In this document: positions 1 through 10,400 of the stretch, piece by piece
How the letters are laid out: each line of letters opens with the position of its first letter
Numbering within the stretch: the stretch's first letter is position 1
From: Coemansia sp. RSA 487
Lineage: Eukaryota > Kickxellomycota > Kickxellomycetes > Kickxellales > Kickxellaceae
NCBI GenBank assembly: GCA_027577595.1
Contig: JANBRJ010000004.1
Coordinates: forward strand, 62,001-126,000
DNA: 64,000 nucleotides
Direction of reading: 5' to 3'
Program-made: the position numbers and the translations under genes
The notes under the pieces: model-generated
Databases searched by the model: none
Seen by the model: the letters and a program-made list of their open reading frames with translations, nothing else
Told to the model about the DNA's origin: nothing

Positions 1-328
1 GCCATCGCACATCCGCCGCAGAATGATGTCGGCTGGTCTGTCGAAGGATCTCCGCAAGAAGTACAATGCGCGCTCGATCCCCGTTGTTAAGGGTGACGAG
101 GTCGTCATTGTGCGTGGCCAGCACAAGGGCCGCGAGGGTAAGGTCAGCGCCGTCTACCGCAAGAAGTGGGTCATCCACATCGAGCGTGTTGACCGCGAGA
201 AGGTCAACGGCGCCACCGTTCCGGTCCCCGTCCACCCCTCCAACGTCGCTATCACCTCGCTCAAGCTCACCAAGGACCGCGAGGCCATTCTGAGCCGCAA
301 GGCTGAGGGCCGCAAGGCCAGCGCCTAA
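1..328 (+). CDS. RPL26: 60S ribosomal protein L26 (uL24), 3' part
   Basis: This is the C-terminal part of cytosolic large-subunit protein uL24, which helps fold 25S rRNA near the peptide exit tunnel. The frame is open to the left edge: the codons before the internal ATG at 23 read PSHIRRR, which continues the family motif APSHIRR-MMSA-LSK, so the gene is cut by the window rather than starting at 23. A KOW motif follows ([18 protein letters not shown]), then the family's basic IERV-REK-NG stretch and a lysine-rich tail ending in a TAA at 326-328. About 108 residues are visible, against roughly 125-145 for the whole protein. Codon use is strongly biased toward C or G at third positions, as expected for a highly expressed gene. 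It converges on the GDSL hydrolase with a gap of only 142 bases. Confidence 0.95.
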   Translation, partial: PSHIRRRMMSAGLSKDLRKKYNARSIPVVKGDEVVIVRGQHKGREGKVSAVYRKKWVIHIERVDREKVNGATVPVPVHPSNVAITSLKLTKDREAILSRKAEGRKASA

Positions 329-470
329 AGCGTTCTCCAAAAATAGTTTTTCTTGCACAACAGACAGAACTTTATGTGTTCGCTTTTGAGATAAAATCCC
401 ATGTGCTTTTTAAACTTAACATTTGGATCTTTTTAACATGGTTTTGCAAAGAATGTGATCTGGGGCGCGG

Positions 471-1403
471 CTATTCCATTGCTTGCAGCGAAAGTGCTTT
501 GATAACTTCGGCAGCAAGCAGCGCCTGCGCCCGCTTGGCCAAATGTGCGCCATCCAAAAACAGCTGCGAGTGTGGGTTCAGCATACGGACGCCGCAGCCA
601 TCGGCACCACTTGAAGCAGGAGCAGTGGTCTGCAGGACTCTGTTCTTGTCAAAGCACGGCATCCTGACGTCCAGGTCAATGCCAAAGATAGCAGGATCGG
701 CAATGATCCGCTTTTGGAAGCCATACGTGTCAAAGACAGTGATACTGAACTCAGCTCCGAGCGTGGTCTGGAGACCAGCCATCTCCCTGGTAATAGCATC
801 GTTCAACTCGCATGTGGATCTGCGTACAAGCTCGACCTTCTGCGGATCATCCAGTGCAATGATGCACGGGTAATCCTCGCGCGACCGCACATTCAGAACA
901 ACAACATTGCGTGCACCCGCCTCGGTGCACAGAGTGTTGACCGCAAAACGAAGGCGTTGGGCAAGCAGCGCTGGCGTGAACGCGCGCTTGACTACATACG
1001 TTGGTTCGTCAGCTACCAGCGAATTGAGGTCATTTGACCCGACCTGCACAAACACAAGGTCAGTCGGTGTCAAGTGGCCAACCATGTCCTTGAGCTGTGC
1101 CACTTGGTCGATTACATCGGGAACCTCTGAGCGCCCATGCCGGCTGCTACCTGGCGGCATTGGCACAGTTCCGGACACTATGTCGTTGTCGATTGTAGCG
1201 CACCCGTACGCAAGATTTATTGGTCTGCAGCATCCTGAGAGCTCTTCCAGATGGTCCACCCACATCTTTCCGTTGCTATACCGGCCGTTCACGTAGACGT
1301 CGCTTGGTTCCGGGTGTGTGCCTTGCGTCATGCGCAGTACGTTTCCATTGTCTGCATTCGAGTCACCGATGAAAATAAGCTTTGTGTATTTATCGAGGAA
1401 CAT
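471..1403 (-). CDS. GDSL/SGNH-family hydrolase (lipase or esterase)
   Basis: This is an intact 310-residue SGNH-fold hydrolase, probably an ester or acyl hydrolase; the substrate cannot be told. Block I is FIGDSNADNG with nucleophile Ser15. Block II holds the oxyanion Gly67 (NLAYGCAT), block III is VGSNDL with Asn124, and block V is LDGAHL with Asp284 and His287. All four catalytic blocks are therefore present in the usual order and spacing. The segment around residue 43 (GRYSNGKMWVDHL) matches the fungal and plant lipase-like branch of the family. There is no signal peptide or membrane segment at the N-terminus, so the enzyme is predicted to be cytosolic, unlike many secreted relatives. The start is an ATG at 1401-1403. 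No intron is needed. Confidence 0.85.
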   Translation of the reverse strand: MFLDKYTKLIFIGDSNADNGNVLRMTQGTHPEPSDVYVNGRYSNGKMWVDHLEELSGCCRPINLAYGCATIDNDIVSGTVPMPPGSSRHGRSEVPDVIDQVAQLKDMVGHLTPTDLVFVQVGSNDLNSLVADEPTYVVKRAFTPALLAQRLRFAVNTLCTEAGARNVVVLNVRSREDYPCIIALDDPQKVELVRRSTCELNDAITREMAGLQTTLGAEFSITVFDTYGFQKRIIADPAIFGIDLDVRMPCFDKNRVLQTTAPASSGADGCGVRMLNPHSQLFLDGAHLAKRAQALLAAEVIKALSLQAME

Positions 1404-2506
1404 TGTGCAAGCTCGAGCAAATAAAGCGTATAGTTGTCCGCTCGTGGGAGGCTATATGAGGAGAATACGGAAGAGGATTCAGTCAAAAAAATGTATATAT
1501 TATGGCAGAAAAGGCAGTCGCTGAATAAACTGAATTCAGCAGGCTTTACTGGATGTAGATGGGCGTGGAGTGCTTCAATTTACGACGGTTTGTGTTGTGG
1601 ACATAGACTATTGAATTTTGCAAAGAGATAAAGCAAAGAAGAATGATATACTATCTCACTTGGTGACAGTCCTGAAATGGCCGGCACATGCACCATCATC
1701 AAACATTCAAACTGAACATGGTGGTTGGATTGGTGTTTGATAAGACAGCCTTTCCAACATGTTCCTAAAATGCACTGAGAGCTAATGTCACCGAGTTCAG
1801 CTTTCTGCATTTGAACACGCAATCCTGATCAATGAATGAGCTTACCAGCTAAGCACATCTCAAAATACAATGAAGTATGACGTCGTCTGGGTATCCTATT
1901 GTACACAAGCGCTCCCATGCCTCCATTTATCTTTTTTGCCTGTTCACCAGTTTGAAAACGAACAAGGCATGTAAGCTAGCTAGTGTGAGTGATATTGCCA
2001 GGATAGTGAGAATGAAAAGACATTTGGAGCAAATTCATTGGTGTTGTCATTAAAATGAACTTGTATCTGCTCTTTCTTCACATTATAGTGAGAAAACATT
2101 GAACAAGGTCTTTTTCCCTGCAGGAACCAAGCTTGCTCACATGCATACCTTCCGATTTTCCGCATCTTTTCTGGACAGGCAAGAAAACATTCACTCTAAT
2201 TTTTCAAAACGTCATCCAAAAATAAACGATGACATCAAGCTACCAGGGCAGTTGCTAAGCGAACCCTGTGGGTTTCTTTTCTTTTTTTTCCTTTTTGTTG
2301 CACTATTTTTGTATTTCTATCTGAACAAGACGCTTTTCCTTTTCATCATTCGCATTATTTGCTTTCAGTACAACACATTATCGTCATCTGGGCTGTCTTG
2401 GCAGCACAAGCTGGCTGTTTACACAGCTGATAACCGAAAAGGGATTCCAACCCAAGGACAGTAGAAACATATATCGCTCTTTTCCCCCGTGCGTAAGAGC
2501 TAGGCC
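1404..2506. other. Intergenic, divergent promoter region
   Basis: This 1.1 kb AT-rich stretch lies between the divergent GDSL hydrolase and receptor genes. Short open frames occur on both strands but lack family motifs or good codon structure. A T-rich tract near 2276-2350 precedes the receptor gene. No RNA gene or repeat was recognised. Confidence 0.6.
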
Positions 2507-4654
2507 ATGGTGGAGATTGTTGCTCGCCAGAACGAAGATGCGGCGAGCAATAGCAGCCAGTTTTTTACGGGGTCCATCTATCCGGTGTTTAGCTCTTCAG
2601 AGTTTGTTGGGCTTTTTGTGCTGAACGGGATCAGCATAATGTGTAGTCTCTTTGTGGTCGTGTTTATACACATGTACAGGAACAGGCTAGCAAAAGTAGC
2701 GGCAACGCAGCCCAAGCAACAGCAGTTCAAGAACCAAAAGCCGCACAGAAGGCGAACGCTCCTCAAACCCGTCGGTACCCAAGCGACAATGTATCTTTCG
2801 CTGCCTGTGTCGCTACGCCTGTTGTTTATCGCATCTATTATCGATGTGTTGTACAGTATCTTTCGCATCTACAACCTAACAGCAAACATGCCTGGCTTCA
2901 AGGGCAAACACTATGCCAACTGCCAGGCATCAATGGCCGGCGTGACGTTCTTTAATCTCATGTCTGTCTTTATACGTGCTCTCCTGAGTGTCCACCTACA
3001 ACTTGTGATTTTGCACAATGTGCGTCGAGCCCTTATCTATGAGCGGCAGTTTCTCATGGCAGCGTTTTTTATATCGCTGGTGCTTGCTATACTACCGCTG
3101 ATCACACACAACTACGTTTGGATCGCCTTTGATCCGACAATGCACAGCGCCCACTGTGGATATTTCGAGTTGCACAGAACAACGGATGGTTTGGATACAA
3201 GCTTGCTGCAGTTTGTGTGGACCGAAGAGATGGCACGAAAGGCAATGCGCAAGGGTCTGATAATAATGTGGTCTACAAACTTTGCGTGGCTGACACTGAC
3301 CGTCTTTTACGGAATATTAGTCATAGTTTCGGTGATCATTCGGCTCGTGCACCAGCACAGAACTATTCGGAACATTGCCCGGCAGCAGGACATGATATTT
3401 GAGGTTGTACACCAACACCACGAGTTTCTCCATATGGCAACCAAAGTCACTCGTCGTATTTTGCAGTTTCCCTTGATGGTTGTGGTTTGCCACATACTTG
3501 AGGTTGTATACGGGATGGCGACGTTGCTGAAGGCTCTTCAGCTTATTCGCACAGACTCTGTAAGCGCAGGCGACAGCGTGTCCAATGACAACGACTACGC
3601 AATGACTCGTCTATACTTGGCATCGAACGTGATGCTTGGGATGGAAGGCATAATCACGCTCTTCTTTCTGCCGCTCGAACCACCGATTCGATACATGCTA
3701 CACACAATGTACACGCGTAGAAAATCAGAAATACGCCGCTTCGGCACGATATCAAGAGCCACGCCTCGCAGAAGGCGAACGGAATACTGGCCATCGGCAC
3801 GGAACGAGAACCAAAAAAAGCCTACCGACGCATATTCAATGAGTACGATATCGTCAATCCACACCTCTTCCTTGCACACAAATGCAACTCCCAGTGCCGA
3901 CCAGGACTACATGAAGTGGTCCCACAGTACGCCACTGATGCCTCGACAATCAGTACAAACTAGCGGATCCGAAAGGGCAGTGCTGCATCCGATCAGCAGC
4001 AGGCGGACCGAAGATCCTGGGCATTTGTCATCAGTTACATTTGATTATTTTGTTCCGCGCAATTACAACGGCCTACATACTGCACCGAGAGCTGCTCGCG
4101 CGATTGACAATACGATATCTCGGGAAGCACCGGCAAAGAACACTGGTATTCTGCGCAGAGCAACAACACGGTTGCGAGGGGGTCCTACCAGAAGGCCGTC
4201 ACCTGCGGCAAAGTCGTCATTATCTAGTGGCACCGTAAGTCAGCCAGTTCCAATTCACCGCTCGAAAACGCTGGACGATTTTCCGTGGGATGTTGTGGCA
4301 ATACCGCTGTCGCGCATACATAGTGCCAACAGTCTGGTCAGCAATGACGCTCAACCCGAATGGCCAACCGTGTCTGCCTTGCAAGACAATGGCGCATTCC
4401 AGAACGAGCACGATGTTGTTGCGCGCGGGGTAATGGAGCTTCGCAGGGACGGATTGCCATTGCAGCGGTGGTATGTTCCAGATGGTCCGACTGCAGCGGC
4501 AAATCACCCAGAGACTACTCCGCGTGCAAATGACCTTGACCATTTGGAGATGGTGCACAGAGGTTCTTCTTCAGGCACTGCGACACAAACGATAACGCCT
4601 GAGAGTTCGTCCCCAGCATCTAGCAGCGACGCGCAAGCTACACACAATGGATAG
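2507..4654 (+). CDS. Seven-transmembrane receptor (fungal GPCR, cAMP-receptor/Git3-like)
   Basis: This is a predicted plasma-membrane G-protein-coupled receptor of 715 residues; its ligand is unknown. Seven hydrophobic helices can be placed at about residues 33-56, 96-120, 142-170, 181-205, 250-280, 318-343 and 367-395. Cys139 at the top of helix 3 and Cys217 in the second extracellular loop sit where the conserved GPCR disulfide is expected. Basic, Arg/Lys-rich loops follow helix 1 (residues 58-90) and helix 5. The C-terminal tail, about 320 residues, is polar, Ser/Thr/Arg-rich and looks disordered, fitting phosphorylation and arrestin-type control. The start is the ATG at 2507 in a strong context (gccATGg). 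The topology resembles the Git3 and cAMP-receptor-like group more than the Ste2 or Ste3 pheromone receptors, but this is a judgement from layout, not alignment. Confidence 0.72.
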   Translation: MVEIVARQNEDAASNSSQFFTGSIYPVFSSSEFVGLFVLNGISIMCSLFVVVFIHMYRNRLAKVAATQPKQQQFKNQKPHRRRTLLKPVGTQATMYLSLPVSLRLLFIASIIDVLYSIFRIYNLTANMPGFKGKHYANCQASMAGVTFFNLMSVFIRALLSVHLQLVILHNVRRALIYERQFLMAAFFISLVLAILPLITHNYVWIAFDPTMHSAHCGYFELHRTTDGLDTSLLQFVWTEEMARKAMRKGLIIMWSTNFAWLTLTVFYGILVIVSVIIRLVHQHRTIRNIARQQDMIFEVVHQHHEFLHMATKVTRRILQFPLMVVVCHILEVVYGMATLLKALQLIRTDSVSAGDSVSNDNDYAMTRLYLASNVMLGMEGIITLFFLPLEPPIRYMLHTMYTRRKSEIRRFGTISRATPRRRRTEYWPSARNENQKKPTDAYSMSTISSIHTSSLHTNATPSADQDYMKWSHSTPLMPRQSVQTSGSERAVLHPISSRRTEDPGHLSSVTFDYFVPRNYNGLHTAPRAARAIDNTISREAPAKNTGILRRATTRLRGGPTRRPSPAAKSSLSSGTVSQPVPIHRSKTLDDFPWDVVAIPLSRIHSANSLVSNDAQPEWPTVSALQDNGAFQNEHDVVARGVMELRRDGLPLQRWYVPDGPTAAANHPETTPRANDLDHLEMVHRGSSSGTATQTITPESSSPASSSDAQATHNG

Positions 4655-5449
4655 CAAAGTTCGCACGGAATAACCGATACAAGTAACCGATACGCGAGCA
4701 TACCCGTTTGCATTTTTGCAGCTATATGTTGCTCAAATCATGTTTAGCTTGATTTTTTCTCAGCAGAAAACCTGTGTGGCCTTGTAGTCAACTGTTTTTT
4801 TTCATTGTATATTTTAGCAAGTATTTTTATAGTATATTCGTATAATGCGTTTGTGACACGCCTTTGACGCAAGAAACTGGCATATACCACTTCTTTTTGC
4901 ATGACCACAATTGCACATATCCATGAGTATGCATGGTGGGCTAATACTATCACTGGCGAACAGACATTTGAAACCCAGAAAAAATATTCAAATTTGGATT
5001 CATCCTGCCCATGTAAACAAACAGGTAGGAGATTTTCTCACGAACGAGGACGATTGTCCAAACGCGAACACCCACATGCGATCCCCTCTTACACCAGTTT
5101 CATTTACGCAGCACACAGAGGATGTGAGTGGGGGCATACGCACGCTCAAATGCAAGCCAAGCCTCTGGAAAAAACTTTTGATCGGTTGCTAAGATTTATA
5201 ACCCCTCACACCAATTGTCTCACATTCCAACTTTGAGCGTTTTGCAGTTTACCGTTAGTTTGTAGTTGTACCGTCTACAGTTACAATACGCGCCTTATTT
5301 CTGCGCAGAAATATGGCCAAAGTAAACAATCACAAAAAAGTACATATCCCGCAGCACATTTTGTCAAAATGCAAGTCCGTGTCATAGTTTACCAAAATGT
5401 TGGTCAAGCCACACCATTGAACCCCGAGCTTCCATGATTTTGGAGAGTG

Positions 5450-5480
5450 GAAAAGCATGGAAATGAATACCATGCTTTTC
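5450..5480. repeat. Perfect 11-bp inverted repeat, 9-base loop
   Basis: The arms GAAAAGCATGG (5450-5460) and CCATGCTTTTC (5470-5480) are exact reverse complements around a 9-base loop. A hairpin of this size is only marginally unlikely by chance in 64 kb. It lies about 1.3 kb upstream of the HSF-like gene, and no function is implied. Confidence 0.6.
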
Positions 5481-6643
5481 AAATTTTTTTGACAGCCCAC
5501 GTTTACTTAGCACGCGGCGCTCTATTATGTTTGATTCCATATTTTTGGTAAGGCACAGGAGAACCGAGTGCGAAAGATGCATGAGAATTCTATTTTATTA
5601 TCCCCAGTCTTGTTTTCATTTACTTTCCTCATCTCGCACACCGGTGTCTACTGGCCATGGTTTACAACAAGCGCTTTATTAAGATCTGCTTCGCCTGAAG
5701 CTGCAAACAGCTGATTGAGAGAAAAACAATTACATTGAAGAACGCACATCGGTAATTGGAAAGGCTCTGAGAGGTTTATCAACATTTTGTCAGAGTCTAT
5801 TGCCAATGTGAATCAGTGCCAGGCTTAGAGAATTCAAACATTGTTTGAACAAGCTAATAGCACATTTCATAGACTTGGTATAATGCCTTTTTTGGTCGGC
5901 AGATGCACAGGCGAAACGAGGGATGCGCAATGCATTTATTTGCTTGCGTCTGGGAGCTGTGTGCGACGACTATGCTTGACACGTATTATCCTGAATACCA
6001 AACCGTTTCTTTTTTACTCGGCTCATCCAGCCAATGCATGCGTGTTACGCAACATATCCAGTGTACATTATTTGCTTTATAAACAGAGGGCTTTGTTGTA
6101 GCCGTACAATGGCTAATATTCGATAGATGGCGAATGCAGAAAATATGGATATACCGCACATGCTCCCAGTTTGTTCACATGCAATTCCCTAAAAACGATG
6201 GATAACCGAAGGAATGATTTTGCAGGGCTTAACAAAAAGGTAACTTGATGTCTTCCAGTCTTTGTCATGTTGTCGTTTAGGACTCTGATCAACGCTCAAA
6301 TAGCAATGCTAAACAAACATGTATTTTCACCATTGTAGGGCTTAGAAATATGCAAGATGTGTGTTATTTCCATTATGTTTGAAGAAACCCAAGGGTCCAA
6401 AGTTGAAAATACTGGCTTCCCCTGCTCTATTCGCAGGAAACTGTGTGCGTTTTGCAAGCATTTGAACACATTTGCTTCAAACATATAAAGTATTCCGCTC
6501 AGAGAAAAAACCTAATGATTCCCAATCTAACTCTTTTCAATGTAAGATTTTCTGCGCTTTTATTTTCATATACCATTTTATTTTCGCGTCCCTACACTAT
6601 TTTGTTTGCATATTTAGCACAGTCGCCCAGGTTTTGGACCGGT

Positions 6644-6649
6644 TATATA
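6644..6649 (+). promoter_or_regulatory. Possible TATA box of HSF-like gene
   Basis: TATATA lies 98 bases upstream of the ATG at 6747, a spacing that leaves room for a short 5' leader. The surrounding DNA is AT-rich, so this is a weak call made on position alone. Confidence 0.35.
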
Positions 6650-6746
6650 GCTAACACATGCGCAGAAACATACTGCGTTGCGTTACCGATATTTGAAATT
6701 TTTATCGGATTTTCTAACAGTGATCGCACGACAACGAAGCAACAGT

Positions 6747-7496
6747 ATGGCTAACGGCAGCGGCTTTAACTTCCATAGATATACAGATATCAGTAGCAGT
6801 GCCAACACGAGAACATACGCCTGTATTGGCGGTGGCAACAAAAAGCGAAGCCGGACAGAGGACGCAGAGCTCTCGCCGAGTGAGCGGTGGCACCGGTTGC
6901 CGCCGTCACTTCGGCTGATCGTCAATAGCGAAGACTACCCCGTGGCTTCGACTCAGTCTTCTCAGCGCTGCAGTAGGATGTGCAAGTCATTTTGTCTTGT
7001 CAGCCAACAGAGCACTACTCAGGTGGTTAGCTGGAGAAGCGAAAGGCAACCAGCGGTAAAAGCATTTCCATATGCTCTATACAGGTAAGTAATTGTATAC
7101 TTTGGTAAGGCTGGAGGTGTATCAACCTAATGTTTGTACTATTAATAGCGTTCATTCTATTAACCCGTGTACTTGCGTATTTATATTTTTCTTGTCACAT
7201 ATAGGATAATTGAAACTCCGTCAAACAACGAATGGATCCGCTGGAGCAGCAGCGGATCGTTCAAGTTTTCTAGCTGGCCGCGACTGATCCAAGCCCTCAG
7301 CAATATTGGGTTTAGAGCCACAAAAAAGGAGTCGGTCTATAAGAACCTGAACAACTACAGGTTTGAGAGATTGAGCGATTCCCGCCGTTGCATCCCGGAT
7401 TCGGATGGCGTTCTCTGGTGTCAGTATATGTACCAGAGCTTCCAGCAAGGACGACCCGATCTTCTTGGGGAGATCAAGCGCCAATATGCGCAATAG
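6747..7496 (+). CDS. HSF-type DNA-binding domain protein, one intron
   Basis: This is a putative nuclear DNA-binding protein of 209 residues made from two exons, 6747-7084 and 7205-7496. The intron (7085-7204, 120 bases, GTAAGT...ATATAG) splits an Arg codon. The join FPYALYR/IIETPSNNEWIRW aligns residue for residue with FPILLHRIISNPENESWIRW in the other HSF-like gene at 56594-58192, which fixes the splice. The domain covers about residues 107-205: a helical start, WIRW, FKFSSW, a recognition segment YKNLNNYRFERL, then IPDSDGVLW. Canonical heat-shock factors carry RQLN-YGF there, and the Arg is Lys here. The N-terminal 105 residues are polar, with KKRSR as a possible nuclear signal. There is no coiled-coil trimerisation domain, so it is unlikely to be a classical heat-shock factor. 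An in-frame ATG at 6678 would add 23 residues, but I prefer 6747. Confidence 0.72.
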
Positions 7497-10400
7497 ATCT
7501 TTTTGTTAGTGTTTTATTAATGCTCTATATTATGTTTACTGAAAATTGTAAACCTTTAACCTATCAATCTGACGAAATAAATGTTATTTATATCGCAAAA
7601 AAGGTGATCTCGAAATCGCGTGTGTTATGTTTGTTCCGAGCTTGATATATAGCGAATAAATGTGGTAGCTTCATGATTAACTCTGACTGGGTCATTCCCA
7701 TCCCTCTGTAAGAATAGACTCTAGGAGTTGTATAGCTGTCTGCACTGTATCCACATAATACATGCCACTATATGTAAACATAGTGTGACTGGAATATGCG
7801 TAAGTGTGATATCAAAATACTCGGGCATCTGACTATCCTGGAAAAGAACAGCTGCCACGGATGCATATTATTTTGAACTCTGATCCGCGATGTTGACATG
7901 AAAAATCATTATACATGCCGTTTTTATACTCTGCGACTAGCTCTGCTTTTTGTTAATGGTAGGTTAAAGGACTTTTTGCGCATTTCTGCAAGGAATTGGA
8001 AATTAAACAGCAAAAAGCCAATGCCCTTCTCCTACTAGTGGAGATGAAGTTGACTTCTTGGATATTCAACTCGTATTGCCAACATGTATATATTTCCGAT
8101 TTTATGCAGCACGCAAGCCCCGTATGCTTATTCTATACGGTCGTAATCACGTTTTTTGTTCACTGATATCTCTACAACTCTTTCACAGAGTATGCAAAAG
8201 TAGAGAAATAAAAATAACCCGTGTCAATTTCGACTTTCGCGCCATATCTTGTTTCTTTGTTTTCGCTTTCACAGTTTGAGGAAGTTCAAAATGCCAGAGA
8301 AGCTATCTCTGTAAAGGTTTCTGTCCCGCTGACGTGTTTTCCTTTTGAATGTCTTGTATCCTGCGTGCATATAAACAAATGTATGCACCAAAGCAAGACA
8401 CATGGCCAGTTCATACACTGTGTTTGAGCTTTGCTTGTCCAGCAAAAACAAGCATTTACTCTAGTTCATCACCATACACTGGAAGCAAGCAAAGGAAAGT
8501 GCTGTCAGGAGATGTCGCACATGGTCATATTGTTTTTCTTCCAATACAAGCGGAGAGTACGAATTTTCTGTGATATAGGCTGTAAACTTTTTGCTTGCCT
8601 TCCCAAATGTATGGTCATTTCGGAAGCCAAAGTACATTACTCTATTTTCTGTGATGGCAACAGAAACTATATACATTCTCATTTTACTTCATATAGCCAC
8701 ATGCTTATTTCATATGTCGTGAAGCAATGCAATGCACTATACTCGTGTATCGAGGTGTATGAAGAAAGAAGCAAAGTGCAAATATACAAAAAAACATTGC
8801 TAGCTAATTGCGTTGTACATTAATTGGCTTCGTCTGCGTGTAAGGTAACACTAAAAATACGTTGTTTTCTCGCTTTCTATAGATATGTCAACACATTCGT
8901 GCAAGGGGATTTCGTAATATGCTAGCGACAACTAGCATACTGAATGACAGAATTTGCGGTATACGTGCAGAAAAGACAAATAAATGAATAACCATGCAGC
9001 CCAAAATTTAAGCAGATAAAAACGATTAGACATGTTCCAAGGCACACGTATGCGCAAAGGAAATGAGGGCGCTCATGGTCATTCATTCATTTATTCAGCA
9101 AACAGGAACAATGAAGAGCAGCACGAGAAAACGAACCAGACACAATTACGAAATGTGCAGCTCAAGCAAGGGGAGAATGCAACGAAACACATGCACAACG
9201 CATGTATGCGTGTGTTTCTCAATCACCGAGTGGAGAGATGCACATGCTTAAATACAAAGGAAACATGAGCGCCGCTATTGTCCTTGATGGTCATACTCCA
9301 CTTGTCTCTTTTATGTTTTGTGCCTAAAAAGTGCAGCGGCAAACGGAGGCGCAATTCAAGCTTGAATTGTCAAATAACCATTATATGTTTTTTGCGCTTT
9401 TTCTGGTGTAGCATGTATCCGCACATAGCCTTTTTCAATTAAACTATACGAGCTATTGTGAATGCAACCAAACTGCGGCGGTAATAGGCTAAGGACGGGG
9501 CTTTAGACGCAGTTTCTGCAGCCGATCTAATGCCAAAGGGTAAAATAAAGCCATTCATCTTTCTCTTGTCAAAATGGGTGCTACTCTAGTCCATTCACGG
9601 CAAACGCGCGTATGACCGAGCCAGCGGTACACGAAGGAGTCAGTAACAGGTATATAAGCGTGAGAAAGCGCACTCCTTATTTTATTTTCAACGCTGCTTT
9701 GAAAATATAACCGAGGCGCGATTAGCCTCCGACGGGATGTCCACGATCTATTTCAGAGAGGAAGACAAAGCGGTGTGTCGTGACAGTGCCTCGTTTTCGC
9801 TACACACTGCGCAAGTGCTCTTGGTCTGTATAGCCAGCAGCCACTCAGCCGACGTTGAACGCCAATGTGTGAATCAAAGTGGCTTCTGGCAAACGAGGAA
9901 TACAGCGCAAGTACGTGCTCGGGAGGAAGAGGGATACCGAACAAAGCAAGGCACATGCCATTGCCATCGCTAATTTCTGTAGATGGCCTGCTGTCTTTTT
10001 CTACGCAGCATCACACACGCGCCAGCCATTCCCATTAGCAAAAAAAGCCAAATGTTACTTTTGCGCGTCTTTACTCCATCGCCATCACGAGTGTCGTAAA
10101 CGCTATATCTATGTACGTGCAATACACGGCCAAAGCATAAGCACAGATGGTGGATGCTGGTGAAGCACCGAAACGTGACACTTGCAATATGGAAATGCAA
10201 GTATCACAAAGACCTCAAGAATCTGATATATGTTGGGGGAGGTCGCAAAATAAACAAAACAATACCTTGCCGTGATATCTGGTCGTGCTTGTTTTGGCAT
10301 TTGGAAGCTGTTTTGGCTGGTGGCTTTATCTAAATAAGAAAACATGCCGCGTATACACCATATGGAGCCTCTGCTGACTGGGCGTCCCTGAGAAGAACAC

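Larger units (their letters stand above)
4655..6746. other. Intergenic region upstream of HSF-like gene
   Basis: This 2.1 kb AT-rich region holds no gene I can support. Two things stand out. One is an 11-base perfect hairpin near 5450-5480. The other is a frame from ATG 4901 whose residues AWWANTITGEQTFE resemble the second half of a WW domain. The remaining frames look random. Confidence 0.5.

Noticed and set aside
2099-2464. 121-codon frame upstream of the receptor
   Set aside because: A T-rich tract yields a phenylalanine run that mimics a membrane segment. There is no credible start or family match.
8918-8939. 8-bp inverted repeat with a 6-base loop
   Set aside because: Several such small hairpins are expected by chance in 64 kb, and it is not near a gene end or start.
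9737-9973. 78-codon ATG frame behind a TATATAA-like site
   Set aside because: The promoter-like position was tempting, but composition is random-like, no motif is present and nothing suggests splicing to a neighbour.
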